Source of the DNA: Thermotogae bacterium
GTDB lineage: Bacteria > Thermotogota > Thermotogae > Mesoaciditogales > Mesoaciditogaceae
DNA length: 53,088 nucleotides
Direction: 5' to 3'
Assembly: GCA_026988035.1 (NCBI GenBank)
Contig: JALSLY010000047.1
Coordinates: forward strand, 1-53,088
The translations under genes were made by a program, and so were the position numbers. Of this stretch, positions 25,124-34,700 are shown piece after piece. The notes below the pieces were generated by a model. It searched no databases. It worked only from the letters and a program-made list of their open reading frames with translations, and was not told the origin of the DNA. The stretch's first letter is position 1, and every line of letters starts with the position of its first letter.

Positions 25124-26462
25124 CTTTTATCACCTTTTCCACTTCTTCGGTGGTTTTGGGATACTCTATACGCTTTTTGTGCATGGCAAACAATACTTTT
25201 GAAAATTCTTCAACTATTTGGTCTATATCTCTTAATGTCAAGCTCGAATCATCAAGTTGTCGTTCGTTGTATATCTTATTAACAACATCTTCTACCATGT
25301 TCTGAATTTTGGAAAGTGATGGAGACTTTAGTGATCTTACAGCAGCTTCACATGAATCAGCTAACATCGCAATGCCAGCCTCCTTAGTACGTGGTTTCGG
25401 GCCTGGATATCGAAAATCATCCGGACCAACTTTAAGATTCTCCGAAAGTGCCTTTTGATAGAAAAAAGAAACCATCCTCGTCCCATGATGTTCCTTTATC
25501 ATATCTTCCACTAATAAAGGAAGCCTGGAAGCACGGGAAAGCTCTTCACCATATTTAACATGTGATGCTACTACGAGATAATTCATCATAGGAGATATAG
25601 AATCATGTGGATTGACATCTCCCTGATTTTCAGCGAAAAATTCTGGACGCTTTATTTTCCCAATGTCATGAAAATATGGACCTATTCTGGCCAAAACGTA
25701 ATTTGCACCTATTCTTTGAGCAGCACTTTCGCACATATTAGATAACATAACACTGTGAAAATATGTACCCGGTGCCTTTACCAACAGTTGCTTCACAAGA
25801 GGGTGTCCAAGGTTTCCAAGTTCTATCAACCCCATGTTCGAATATATTCTTGAAACATACTCAATGTACGGTAAAACACCAAGAATCAAAATCATTGATA
25901 CAAACGGATTTATCCCTGCTAAAAACAGGCTTTTCAACTGAAGCGCAAAGGGAGAAAAGCCAAAGCTCATCGTGAATATCATAGCAACAGAAATAAGTGA
26001 GTCCCATAGCGCGGCTTTTGAAAAATCAAATCTTTTGTCAAATCTTTTTGTCAAAAAAATCGCACCAATGGAGCCTATTGCATACATGGCAAAAAGTTCA
26101 AAGTTTCCATTGCCAATTACAGCAGCTATGGTGGACAACGTTATTGCAGCAGCAACTCCGCTCTCTATCCCCATCAAAGCAGTAACAGCTAAAACACCAA
26201 AAAACACTGGGAGCCCGTATAGCCCAAACAATTCATATCCCACTGGGATAAGAAGAGATGTAAGCAAAAGTATGAAGGCGTACGTCCAAAAGTACTCTTT
26301 ATGTATTTTGAATAAATTTACATGCCCACTCATCCATGAAAAGGTGATTGAATTTGCTCCTCCTATGAGTATGTAAGCACTTATCCAACCAAGATTAGGA
26401 ACAAACGAAAGTTTACTTGCTATCAATAGCAACAATGGCATTAATAGATAGTAAGCGTACAT
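25110..26462 (-). CDS. HDIG-domain membrane phosphohydrolase (PgpH-like)
   Basis: About 450 residues: seven or so membrane helices (about 1-195) and a C-terminal HD domain with YFHSVMLSNM, PYFHDIGKIKRPEFF and HHGT, the metal-binding pattern of PgpH/YqfF-type cyclic-di-AMP phosphodiesterases. The large extracytoplasmic HDED domain present in full PgpH proteins is missing, making this a short form. ATG 26462 has GAGAAGG upstream and lies 13 bases after phoH; an upstream in-frame start inside phoH lacks a good site. Substrate cyclic-di-AMP is inferred from family and position. Confidence 0.87.
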   Translation of the reverse strand: MYAYYLLMPLLLLIASKLSFVPNLGWISAYILIGGANSITFSWMSGHVNLFKIHKEYFWTYAFILLLTSLLIPVGYELFGLYGLPVFFGVLAVTALMGIESGVAAAITLSTIAAVIGNGNFELFAMYAIGSIGAIFLTKRFDKRFDFSKAALWDSLISVAMIFTMSFGFSPFALQLKSLFLAGINPFVSMILILGVLPYIEYVSRIYSNMGLIELGNLGHPLVKQLLVKAPGTYFHSVMLSNMCESAAQRIGANYVLARIGPYFHDIGKIKRPEFFAENQGDVNPHDSISPMMNYLVVASHVKYGEELSRASRLPLLVEDMIKEHHGTRMVSFFYQKALSENLKVGPDDFRYPGPKPRTKEAGIAMLADSCEAAVRSLKSPSLSKIQNMVEDVVNKIYNERQLDDSSLTLRDIDQIVEEFSKVLFAMHKKRIEYPKTTEEVEKVIKVAKM

Positions 26463-26475
26463 TTTTACCTTCTCG

Positions 26476-27408
26476 TTATCTCGAAGCAAAACTTTCAGAC
26501 TCAAAATCCTCATACGCCTTTATAATCCTTTTTACCAATGGATTACGTACAACATCCTCTTTTTTGAGGTAGACAAATCCAATTCCCTCTATACTTTTGA
26601 GTATTTTTTCTGACTCCAAAAGGCCAGACTCCTCACGTCTCTCAAGATCTATTTGAGTGATATCACCTGTTATAACCGCCTTAGATCCAAAACCCATTCG
26701 CGTTAAAAACATCTTTAACTGACCTCGAGTCGTGTTTTGTGCTTCATCGAGAATTATGAAAGCCTCATTTAAAGTCCTTCCCCGCATGTAAGCAAGCGGA
26801 GCAATCTCTATAATACCCTTTCCCTTGTAGTAATTAAATCTTTCGGGACTCATCATGTCAAATAAAGCATCGTATAACGGCCTAAGATACGGATCAACTT
26901 TTTCAAGCATATCACCCGGAAGAAAACCCAACTTCTCTCCTGCTTCAACAGCAGGACGTGCTAATATTATTCGCTGTACTTCTCCTCTCCGTAAAGATTC
27001 AACTGCCATGGCCACCGCCAAATAAGTTTTCCCTGTCCCAGCTGGTCCTATTGAAATGACAAGATCGTTCTTTTGCATAGCCTCTATGTATCGTTTTTGA
27101 CCAGGTGTTTTTGGAAAAACACCTACACCCTCTATCTTTCGAGATACCCTTCCGCTGGCGTTAAAAAGATCCCTAACATCTACAGAACCTTCTTCCAAAA
27201 TCCTGTCGATCATTTTTGAAAGTAATTTACTTGCCTGCTGAACAGATTTTTCTTCTCCCTTTAGCCACAATTCACTGTCAGTTATTTTCACATTGATATC
27301 AAAGTACTTTCTTATCGCTTTCAAGTTTGAATCGTATTCGCCCAAAAAACTTACAAGATCCACTGAATCTGGTATCTTAAAGCGTGAAATCGTTTCCAGT
27401 AGACTCAC
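26476..27408 (-). CDS. phoH: PhoH-family ATPase
   Basis: A 310-residue P-loop NTPase linked to RNA metabolism. The Walker A GPAGTGKTYLA, the Walker B FIILDEAQN and the conserved ARPAVEAGEKLGFLPGD are all present, after an N-terminal KH-like segment (about 1-85). GTG 27408 is the only canonical start nearby, but its would-be AGGAG site touches it directly. The full AGGAGGTGA sits 5 bases before a CTG at 27399, which may be the real start. It is the first gene of phoH-HDIG-ybeY and has a clear promoter. Confidence 0.95.
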   Translation of the reverse strand: MSLLETISRFKIPDSVDLVSFLGEYDSNLKAIRKYFDINVKITDSELWLKGEEKSVQQASKLLSKMIDRILEEGSVDVRDLFNASGRVSRKIEGVGVFPKTPGQKRYIEAMQKNDLVISIGPAGTGKTYLAVAMAVESLRRGEVQRIILARPAVEAGEKLGFLPGDMLEKVDPYLRPLYDALFDMMSPERFNYYKGKGIIEIAPLAYMRGRTLNEAFIILDEAQNTTRGQLKMFLTRMGFGSKAVITGDITQIDLERREESGLLESEKILKSIEGIGFVYLKKEDVVRNPLVKRIIKAYEDFESESFASR

Positions 27409-27485
27409 CTCCTAAAAAGATGCAAAAGATATAAAGACAAAACTTTTCAAGTTTCCCACTTTCTGAAAAACTAACCTTCACTATA

Positions 27486-27514
27486 AGTATAATACTTTAT
27501 TCGAAGCTTGACAA
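27486..27514 (-). promoter_or_regulatory. Promoter of the phoH operon
   Basis: On the minus strand TTGTCA (complement of 27509-27514), 17 bases, TATACT (complement of 27486-27491). Its -35 box overlaps the -35 box of the opposite tRNA-rpmG-rpoBC promoter within CTTGACAAG. The roughly 70-base leader includes a small AAACTT/AAGTTT hairpin. Confidence 0.7.
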
Positions 27515-27537
27515 GAGGAGTTATTATGTTGTACAAT
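27508..27537 (+). promoter_or_regulatory. Promoter of the tRNA-rpmG-secE-nusG-rpl-rpoBC block
   Basis: A perfect TTGACA at 27508-27513, an 18-base spacer and TACAAT at 27532-27537. The expected transcription start is about 5 bases before tRNA-Thr, as for a stable RNA promoter. No other strong promoter is seen before nusG, so it may drive much of the block. Confidence 0.8.
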
Positions 27538-27548
27538 ACGCAACGGAC

Positions 27549-27624
27549 GCCAGCGTAGCTCAGTTGGTAGAGCAACTGATTTGTAATTAGTAGGTCGGGG
27601 GTTCGAGTCCCTTCGCTGGCTCCA
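27549..27624 (+). tRNA. tRNA-Thr (UGU anticodon)
   Basis: A 76-base cloverleaf. The acceptor stem GCCAGCG pairs with CGCTGGC. The D arm GCTCAGTTGGTAGAGC, an anticodon loop TTTGTAA with anticodon TGT, and the T arm GGGGGTTCGAGTCCC are clear. CCA is encoded. Confidence 0.96.
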
Positions 27625-27629
27625 AAGAC

Positions 27630-27716
27630 GGAGAGGTGCCCGAGTGGCCAATGGGGGCGGACTGTAAATCCGCTGGCGGATCGCCTTCGGTGGTTCAAAT
27701 CCACCCCTCTCCACCA
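27630..27716 (+). tRNA. tRNA-Tyr (GUA anticodon)
   Basis: An 87-base class II tRNA with a long variable arm. The acceptor GGAGAGG pairs with CCTCTCC, the anticodon is GTA in ACTGTAAATC, the T loop is GGTTCAAATCC, and CCA is encoded. It lies 5 bases after tRNA-Thr. Confidence 0.96.
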
Positions 27717-27737
27717 GATTTTTTAAGAGGTGAAAAA

Positions 27738-27896
27738 ATGGCAAAAAATACGAAGAATTTTGTAACCCTTGTGTGCACAGAATGCAAATCCAGAAATTAT
27801 GTTGTTCGTAAGGGAAAGCAATCAAGAGAAAAGCTTCAAGTAAACAAGTATTGCCCCAAGTGTAAAAAGCACACCCTTCACAAAGAAGCAAAATGA
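27738..27896 (+). CDS. rpmG: 50S ribosomal protein L33
   Basis: A 52-residue basic protein of the large subunit. Two CxxC pairs (CTEC and CPKC) indicate the zinc-binding form. ATG 27738 has GAGGTG upstream; the frame extends further back only through tRNA-Tyr. It is sandwiched between tRNA-Tyr and tRNA-Trp, as in Thermotoga. Confidence 0.97.
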   Translation: MAKNTKNFVTLVCTECKSRNYVVRKGKQSREKLQVNKYCPKCKKHTLHKEAK

Positions 27897-27905
27897 ATTC
27901 GTCGC

Positions 27906-27981
27906 AGGCCCGTAGCTCAATTGGCAGAGCATCGGTCTCCAAAACCGGGTGTTGCAGGTTCAAGTCCTGCCGGGCCTGCCA
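27906..27981 (+). tRNA. tRNA-Trp (CCA anticodon)
   Basis: A 76-base cloverleaf. The acceptor AGGCCCG pairs with CGGGCCT, the D arm is GCTCAATTGGCAGAGC, the anticodon loop CTCCAAA contains CCA, the T arm is GCAGGTTCAAGTCCTGC, and the 3' CCA is encoded. Confidence 0.96.
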
Positions 27982-28003
27982 TATTCCTAAGGGGTGAATA
28001 ATA

Positions 28004-28207
28004 ATGGCAAAAACAAGCATAAAAAAGTTTCTCAGTGAAGTTAAAAGTGAAGCAAAAAAAACAACCTGGCCGACGCGTGAAAAATTGTTGTCGGCAACGG
28101 GTATTGTTTTGCTTATTATAGGCATCACAGGTATTTACTTTTGGCTTCTGGATATGGGATTTTCAACCTTCACGAGATGGCTTCTGGCTATTTTAGGTGT
28201 GAAATAA
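28004..28207 (+). CDS. secE: Preprotein translocase subunit SecE
   Basis: A 67-residue single-span subunit of the SecYEG channel. The conserved cytoplasmic amphipathic segment (FLSEVKSEAKKTTWPTREK) precedes one transmembrane helix (about 33-55). This short form is typical outside gammaproteobacteria. The nusG start is 3 bases after its stop, so the two are co-transcribed. Confidence 0.96.
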   Translation: MAKTSIKKFLSEVKSEAKKTTWPTREKLLSATGIVLLIIGITGIYFWLLDMGFSTFTRWLLAILGVK

Positions 28208-28210
28208 TAA

Positions 28211-29272
28211 ATGCGGAAATCCTGGTACATAGTTCAAACTTATTCCGGACTCGAACAAACTGTAAAGGAGTCCATAGAGCAAAAAAGGGATCTTTTTAAG
28301 CTTCACGATCTCATTGATAGGGTTATTGTTCCCGAAGAACGAATTATTGATGTCAAAGGGAAAAAAATTGAGAAAAGTCGTGTCCCCTCAACAGCAAAAT
28401 TACACGTCAGTTCTGGAGATTCTGTGACCAAAGGTGACATGCTTGCTGAATTACCAGAGATCCACGTTAAACACGATGGAAAAGTTACAGAGCTTCGTAA
28501 CATGCGAAAGCTTGTGATTGAATCGATAGATCGAAAGAACAGCAGGACATATTATGTTCCTTCGTCTCGCGGAATAGAAACCGGGATACGCCTTGGTTCA
28601 AGATTAAGAGAAGGAATGCCTATATCAAAAGATAAGACTATATTTTGCGAAATAGATGGCAAAGTTGTCCAAAACGATCGCGTTAGGAAAATAATAATTA
28701 AAACCATCGATGGAGAAGAAGAGATTTATTTTGTTCCATTTGAGACTTTCAATAAATCAATAAGACTTCATCAAGACGTCAAAGCCGGAATGCTTTTAGC
28801 AGACAAAAAAATCTTTACCGCAACAACTGATGGTATTATCGAAATAGATACATACGGAGCTTATAGGGAAATAAAAATTTCTAAAGTGACTACAAGGCGT
28901 CTCTTTCCTGGTTATGTTTTTGTAGAAATGTACATGACCGAAGAGACATGGGAATTGATTAAAAGTATAGAGCATGTTATCAACTTTGTTTCCAATGCCG
29001 GCCAGCCTATACCTGTAAAATCCAAAGACATGAAAGCTATTCTAGGGCTTTCAAGCAAAGAGCTCAGAGAAAAAGTGGAAGAAGTAAAAGTCGAAATAAA
29101 CATAGACGTTGGAGAACGTGTCGAGATTAAAAGTGGTCCATTCGAAGGTTTTACAGGTGTTGTTCAAGAAATAAGACCCGAGAGAAAGGAAATAACCGTA
29201 ACCGTTACAATATTTGGCAGAGAAACACCTGTCATTTTGCAAGTTTCCGAAGTGGAGAAAGTTCAAAATTGA
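28211..29272 (+). CDS. nusG: Transcription factor NusG with the Thermotoga-type insertion
   Basis: A 353-residue polymerase-associated elongation factor, about twice the usual 180. The NGN domain begins at SWYIVQTYSG, is interrupted at about residue 45 and resumes at about 229 with RRLFPGYVFVEM. The KOW domain lies at about 298-353 (GERVEIKSGPFEGFTG). The inserted region has repeated beta segments of the V-x-x-G-D-x-L type, consistent with the extra domain known in Thermotoga NusG. ATG 28211 follows secE. Confidence 0.97.
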   Translation: MRKSWYIVQTYSGLEQTVKESIEQKRDLFKLHDLIDRVIVPEERIIDVKGKKIEKSRVPSTAKLHVSSGDSVTKGDMLAELPEIHVKHDGKVTELRNMRKLVIESIDRKNSRTYYVPSSRGIETGIRLGSRLREGMPISKDKTIFCEIDGKVVQNDRVRKIIIKTIDGEEEIYFVPFETFNKSIRLHQDVKAGMLLADKKIFTATTDGIIEIDTYGAYREIKISKVTTRRLFPGYVFVEMYMTEETWELIKSIEHVINFVSNAGQPIPVKSKDMKAILGLSSKELREKVEEVKVEINIDVGERVEIKSGPFEGFTGVVQEIRPERKEITVTVTIFGRETPVILQVSEVEKVQN

Positions 29273-29359
29273 ATTCTGCAAGGGCACTGCCTCTGCGTTT
29301 GCTTATAAGTTTAGTGGCAGGGGAATTCCCCGTTAAAGACCACAAGGAGGTTTTAGACA
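29273..29359 (+). promoter_or_regulatory. Leader between nusG and rplK, possible L1-binding site
   Basis: An 87-base gap with a self-complementary GGGGAATTCCCC (29320-29331) and a CTGCC/GGCAG pairing upstream, followed by GTTAAAGACC and the ribosome site AGGAGG. Autogenous control of rplKA by L1 binding here is known in other bacteria; the structural match is only inferred. Confidence 0.35.
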
Positions 29360-29785
29360 ATGGCTAAAAAGGTAATCAGGCAAGTGAAACTTCAGATTCC
29401 AGCAGGAAAAGCTACACCTGCTCCACCAGTTGGTCCTGCACTTGGTCAGCATGGTGTAAATATTATGGCATTCTGTAAGCAATTCAATGCTGCGACGTCA
29501 AGTCAGGCTGGGATGATAATTCCGGTTGTAATAAACGTTTATGAAGACAGATCTTTCACCTTCGTCACCAAAACCCCACCAGCTTCTGTTTTGATTCTCA
29601 AAGCTGCTGGAGTTAAAAGTGGTTCTGGAGAACCCAACAAGATAAAAGTGGGGAAAATAACCAAAGCTCAACTTCTTGAAATCGCAAAGATCAAAATGGA
29701 AGATCTTAATGCTCGTGATTTAGAAGCAGCTTCTCGAATAATAGCGGGAACAGCAAGAAGCATGGGCATAGAGATTGTGGGATGA
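29360..29785 (+). CDS. rplK: 50S ribosomal protein L11
   Basis: A 141-residue protein of the GTPase-associated centre. The N-terminal domain has the [20 protein letters not shown] segment and the C-terminal 23S rRNA-binding domain has [12 protein letters not shown]. Length and motifs are standard. It is followed 11 bases later by rplA. Confidence 0.98.
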   Translation: MAKKVIRQVKLQIPAGKATPAPPVGPALGQHGVNIMAFCKQFNAATSSQAGMIIPVVINVYEDRSFTFVTKTPPASVLILKAAGVKSGSGEPNKIKVGKITKAQLLEIAKIKMEDLNARDLEAASRIIAGTARSMGIEIVG

Positions 29786-29796
29786 GGTGAAGAGAA

Positions 29797-30495
29797 ATGT
29801 CAAAACACTCTAAGAGATATTCTGAACTTCTTGGAAAGTACGACAAAAAGGGATCTTATTCTCTTGAAGAAGCGATAAAGATAGTTAAAAATCTTTCCAA
29901 CGCAAAGTTTGATGAGACGATCGAACTTTCAATAAAAACAGGAATAGATCCCAAAAAAAATGAACAACAGATCAGAAATACAGTCTCACTTCCAAATGGA
30001 ACTGGAAAAAAGGTTAAAATCTTGGTTTTTGCTGTTGGTCCAGATGCTGAAGAAGCCAAAAACGCTGGTGCTGATTATGTTGGAGGAGAAGAATTGGCGA
30101 AAAAAATTACCGATGAGGGATTTTTAGATTTTGATGTGGCTATAGCAGCACCAGATACAATGAAATTTGTCGGGAAACTTGGTAGAATACTTGGACCAAG
30201 AGGATTAATGCCCTCTCCTAAATCCGGAACAGTTACAAAAGAAATAGGCAAAGCAGTTGAGTCCTTTAAAGCTGGAAGAGTTGGAGTAAGGAATGATAAA
30301 ACTGGTAATCTTCACCTTCCGGTTGGTAAAAAAAGTTTTAGCAATGAGAAGCTCAATGAAAACATTAAGTCTGCGATAGAACAAATAAATGCGCTAAGGC
30401 CTCAAGGAGTAAAAGGTCGCTTTATACATAAGATCGTGATCTCTCCAACTATGGGCCCTGGCGTAAAACTTGACTCATCACAGTTTGAAATCTAA
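29797..30495 (+). CDS. rplA: 50S ribosomal protein L1
   Basis: A 232-residue protein of the L1 stalk, also a likely translational repressor of its own operon. The signature [19 protein letters not shown] is present, with the two-domain L1 fold. The start is ATG 29797 after a GAGGTGA site. The L10 leader begins shortly after its stop. Confidence 0.98.
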   Translation: MSKHSKRYSELLGKYDKKGSYSLEEAIKIVKNLSNAKFDETIELSIKTGIDPKKNEQQIRNTVSLPNGTGKKVKILVFAVGPDAEEAKNAGADYVGGEELAKKITDEGFLDFDVAIAAPDTMKFVGKLGRILGPRGLMPSPKSGTVTKEIGKAVESFKAGRVGVRNDKTGNLHLPVGKKSFSNEKLNENIKSAIEQINALRPQGVKGRFIHKIVISPTMGPGVKLDSSQFEI

Positions 30496-30504
30496 ATATT
30501 TTCA

Positions 30505-30615
30505 GATAGTTTCGTACCAAAGACAGTGGGATTTTAAAAAACCTTGTCAGGTTGCCCACCGAGGTGCGTGGATTGTTTTTGATCTACGGCCTCGTGATGC
30601 GAGGCCGTTTTCTTT
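30505..30615 (+). promoter_or_regulatory. Ribosomal protein L10 leader with terminator hairpin
   Basis: The gap before rplJ contains the conserved L10-leader core (CCAAAGACAGTGGG, then TTGCCCACCGAGGTGCGTGG), in which GTGGG and CCCAC can pair. It is followed by a perfect 8-base hairpin CGGCCTCG/CGAGGCCG (30587-30607) and TTTTCTTT. Such leaders let L10 or the L10-L12 complex regulate the operon; the hairpin with its T run suggests control by early termination. The rplJ ribosome site follows immediately. Confidence 0.82.
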
Positions 30616-30629
30616 AAAGGAGGTGTACC

Positions 30630-31157
30630 ATGCTCAAAGAACAAAAGATACAAATAGTTGAAGAACTAACGAATGCTTTATCAAAGAGCCCGCTCATACT
30701 TTTAACGGATTATAAGGGAATGAATGTGGATGAGATAACCAAGCTCAGAACCGATTTACACGAAGTGAATTCTAAATATCGGGTTGTAAAAAATACTTTG
30801 TTGAAGATCGCGTTAAAAAATGTAAACGTTGATCTGGAAGAACTGAATTCTGCTCTTGAGGGAACTACGGCGTTACTTTACACTGAAGGAGATGCAGTAC
30901 TTGCACTTAAAGCTCTTTATAAGTTCATAAAGGAATACAAAAAACCTGTAGTAAAATGCGGAGTAATGGATAATAAATTCATCACAGCGGAACAAGCCAA
31001 AGAATTTTCCAAACTTCCACCAAGAGATGTGCTTCTCGCTCAACTCATTGGGCAAATGCAAGCACCGATTTATGGCTTACATGCTGTATTGTCTGGCATT
31101 TTAAGAAAACCATTGTACGTTCTAAACGCCATTAAGGACAAAAAAGAACAACAATAG
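30630..31157 (+). CDS. rplJ: 50S ribosomal protein L10
   Basis: A 175-residue protein forming the base of the L7/L12 stalk. The N-terminal RNA-binding domain ([29 protein letters not shown]) precedes a C-terminal helix that binds L12 dimers. The start is ATG 30630 after AAGGAGGTG. It is preceded by the L10 leader, which probably controls both rplJ and rplL. Confidence 0.98.
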   Translation: MLKEQKIQIVEELTNALSKSPLILLTDYKGMNVDEITKLRTDLHEVNSKYRVVKNTLLKIALKNVNVDLEELNSALEGTTALLYTEGDAVLALKALYKFIKEYKKPVVKCGVMDNKFITAEQAKEFSKLPPRDVLLAQLIGQMQAPIYGLHAVLSGILRKPLYVLNAIKDKKEQQ

Positions 31158-31182
31158 GGATTTTTTCAGGAGGTGTGTTAAA

Positions 31183-31575
31183 ATGAATAAAGAAGAAATT
31201 ATCAAAGCAATTGAAGAGATGACGGTCGCTGAACTTGCAGATCTTGTGAAAGAGCTTGAAGACAAATTTGGAGTTAGTGCAGCTGCTCCCGTGGCGGCTG
31301 TTGCTGCAGCGCCTGCTGGCGGAGCTGCTGGTGGAACTGAAGAAGCGGAGGAGAAAACATCCTTTGATGTTTTCCTTAAAGAAATTGGCGACAAAAAGCT
31401 TCAAGTTATCAAGGCAGTTAGAGAAATTACCGGACTTGGCCTTAAAGAAGCAAAGGATGTTGTAGACAAAGCTGGTTCTCCCGATTCGTTCGTCAAAAAA
31501 GATGTAAACAAAGAGGAAGCAGAGCAAATCAAAGCAAAGCTTGAAGAAGCCGGCGCGACTGTAGAGTTGAAGTGA
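31183..31575 (+). CDS. rplL: 50S ribosomal protein L7/L12
   Basis: A 130-residue stalk protein that recruits translational GTPases. The N-terminal dimer domain is joined by an Ala/Gly-rich hinge (about 36-55) to the C-terminal domain, with [20 protein letters not shown]. Standard length and order after rplJ. Confidence 0.98.
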   Translation: MNKEEIIKAIEEMTVAELADLVKELEDKFGVSAAAPVAAVAAAPAGGAAGGTEEAEEKTSFDVFLKEIGDKKLQVIKAVREITGLGLKEAKDVVDKAGSPDSFVKKDVNKEEAEQIKAKLEEAGATVELK

Positions 31576-31603
31576 GATAAGTTTTAACCTCTCGCAACTT
31601 ATC
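31576..31603 (+). other. Inverted repeat just after rplL
   Basis: A perfect 8-base GATAAGTT/AACTTATC pair with a 12-base loop, starting at the base after the rplL stop codon. There is no T run, so an mRNA-processing or 3'-end protecting role is more likely than termination. Confidence 0.45.
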
Positions 31604-31618
31604 GTAGAATTGAAACGC

Positions 31619-31662
31619 AACCTCATCGGAATCTTAAAATTTCCGATGGGGTTATTTTGCTT
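31619..31662 (+). terminator. Terminator-like hairpin between rplL and rpoB
   Basis: A 13-base stem (31619-31631 with 31641-31653; one G-U pair) is followed by ATTTTGCTT. It resembles an intrinsic terminator placed inside the operon, which could lower rpoBC expression relative to the ribosomal proteins. About 80 more bases follow before rpoB, holding only a small CCTTG/CAAGG hairpin and no convincing promoter. Confidence 0.65.
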
Positions 31663-31745
31663 AAATATATTATCATAGAATGATGAAACTCCTTGACGCT
31701 GCAAGGTAGTCATTTTGTGGTCTAGTTTGAAGGCAAGAAGTTTTT

Positions 31746-34700
31746 ATGCCGGAGAAAGGTTGTGAAAAGGTGGAAAAACAGGTCAGAATTTCCTATGGAA
31801 AATTGAAAGACGCTATAGAGGTCCCCAACTTGATTTCAGTTCAATTAGACTCTTACAAAGAATTTGTGGAAAGCGGCATAATAAGCGCATTAAAAAAATT
31901 CTCCCCAATAGAATCACGTCCTCATAAAGCGGATGTAAAAAAAGGGGAGAAGGGCTTTAGACTTGAATTCGTAAAAGCTAGACTCGGGGAAGTTCGGTAC
32001 ACGGAAGAGGAATGTCGACTGAAAGATACAACGCTAAGTGCTCCTCTCTACATAACGGTTAGAGTAAAAGACATCCACACGGGAGAAATCAAAGAAAGTG
32101 AAGCACTTTTCGGGTATCTGCCTATTATGACGGACCGTGGAACTTTTATAATTAACGGCGCAGAACGTGTCGTTGTCCACCAACTTGTAAGATCACCCGG
32201 TGTATACTTCGTTCGTGAATTTGAAGGTTCCGAAAGAACTCCCATGTTTTACGCGCATTTTCTTCCCGAAAAGGGAGCTTGGCTTGAGATACTTCTGAAC
32301 CTAAAAAAGGGCATACTTCAGGCACGGATAGACAGAAAGAAAAAAGTGAAATTGCCACTTCTACTCAAAATTTTCGGATACACACAACCAATTGAGATGT
32401 TGAAATTATATCCTTTAGAAATCACAGCAGATGAGGACGAGCTTGTGTTCTATTTGGGTTCAATACTTCTTGAAGAAGTTGTAACGGAAAACGGAGAGAA
32501 GATCAAAACTGGCGAAAAGATCACGGAAGAAATGATATCCAAAATATTATCATCAAATGCCAAAAAGCTGAAAATCGCACATCCTTACATGCAAAAAACT
32601 ATCGAAAACCTTGATGATAACGAGAGGGCAATGGGAAGCGATGAAGCTTACATAGAACTATTCAGAAAGTTACGTCCTGGAGAAATTCCACGCATAAATG
32701 TCGCCAAAAATTATTTCAATGGTCTTTACTTTGATCCTGATCACTATGATCTCACAGAAATAGGGCGAACAAAGATAAATGCAAAACTCAAGTTGAACGT
32801 GGAATCACGAGTGCTTACCAAAGAAGATATAATCGTTGCCATAAAATACTTGTTAGACATTGAACAACACGAAGAAAGGCTCGATACCAAAGACCACCTT
32901 GGCAACAAAAGAGTCCGTACGGTCGGCGAATTAATGAGACTTGAGTTTGAACGCGGCTTCTCAAGAGTCCGGAAGATGATAGAAGACAAGTTAAACATGT
33001 ACAATTCTCTCGATAAGATAAACATTCAGAGCCTCATAAATGTTAGAGCGGTGATGGCAACGCTTCATCAATTTTTTGCGTCCAGTCAGCTTTCACAATT
33101 TATGGATCAGGTCAATCCGCTTTCCGAAATAACTCACAAAAGGAGAATATCTGCTTTAGGACCGGGAGGGCTCAGAAGGGAAAGGGCCCGTTTTGAAGTT
33201 AGAGATGTTCACCATTCTCATTACGGGCGTATGTGCCCAATTGAAACTCCTGAAGGGGCCAATATAGGTCTTATAACATCGTTAGCAACTTACGCAAAAA
33301 TAGATAAATATGGATTTTTGAGAACTCCTTACAGGAAAGCGATCAACGGTAAGGTAACAGATCAGATCGATTATCTTATGGCAGATGAAGAAGAGAACTT
33401 CAACATTGCACCAGTTAATGTCAAAGTTGGGTCAGATGGTATCCTTGCCGAAGAAAGAGTAACTGTTCGATTCATGGAGAGTTACAAATATGTAAATCGC
33501 GATCAAGTTAACTATATAGATGTTTCTCCGAAACAATTGGTCAGTGTCTCTGCCGCCTTGATACCATTTCTTGAGAACGATGACGCAAATCGTGCTTTGA
33601 TGGGATCAAACATGCAAAGACAAGGAGTTCCCCTAGTTAATCCTCAAGCGCCATTGGTAGGTACAGGAATGGAAAAATACGTTGCGAGGGATTCGGGGCT
33701 TACTGTTATAGCAAAAAAATCCGGGATTGTAAAAAAAGTTTCAGCTACCCAAATAGTAATAGAATGCGATGACGGTGAAGAAAACATATACAAGCTTATT
33801 AAATTTGCACGCACTAACCAGGACACAACAATAAACCAAAGACCAATAGTGGATGTAGGTGATCGTGTAAAAGCCGGTGACTGCATAGCAGATGGCCCAG
33901 CAACTGACATGGGAGAACTTGCTCTTGGTAGAAATGTATTGTTGGCTTTCATGTCTTGGGAAGGATACAACTTTGAAGACGCGATAGCTGTTAACCAATC
34001 TCTATTAGAAGAGGATGCGTTCACTTCTATCCATATTGAAGTGTATGAAACGTATGCACGTGAAACACGCCTTGGCCCGGAAGAAATAACAGCTGATATA
34101 CCAAATGTGTCGAAGGAGCTTTTAAAAAATTTGGATGAAAACGGAATAGTTAGGGTTGGTGCCGTGGTTCATCCAAAGGACATACTTGTAGGTAAAGTCA
34201 CTCCCAAAGGGGATAGTGAACTAACTGCCGAAGAAAAAATCATGCGTTCCATATTTGGAGAAAGAGGTAGGGATGTAAAAGACACTTCCCTCAAAGTACC
34301 TCATGGTGTTGATGGAAGAGTTATAGGAGTGCATGTTTTCGAGAAGGGTGACATATCAGAACTCGATTCAAGCGTAAACAAAATGGTTAAAGTTTACGTT
34401 GCCACGAGAAAACCTCTCTCTGTCGGTGATAAAGTTGCAGGTCGTCATGGTAACAAAGGATGTATTTCCCGAATAGTTGCGAAAGAGGATATGCCTTTTC
34501 TTCCCGATGGCACCCCGGTCGATATGGTTTTGAGTCCGCTTGGCGTTCCTTCAAGAATGAACATAGGTCAGGTTCTGGAAACTCAAATAGGTTGGCTTGC
34601 TAAACTGAAGGGAATGCACATTGCGACACCCGTCTTTGATGGCGCAAGTGAAGAAGACATATTTGGACCACTTTACGAAGAACGAAAAAAGTACGGCTTA

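Noticed and set aside
27471-28128. Minus-strand open frames with GGFEPP and RRDSNPRP-like peptides over the tRNA genes
   Set aside because: These are the well-known false translations of antisense tRNA sequence and match the tRNA-Thr, tRNA-Tyr and tRNA-Trp positions exactly.
31132-31713. Long minus-strand frame opposite rplL
   Set aside because: It is the shadow of the rplL coding sequence and the terminator hairpin, with Phe/Cys/Ser-rich composition and no start site.
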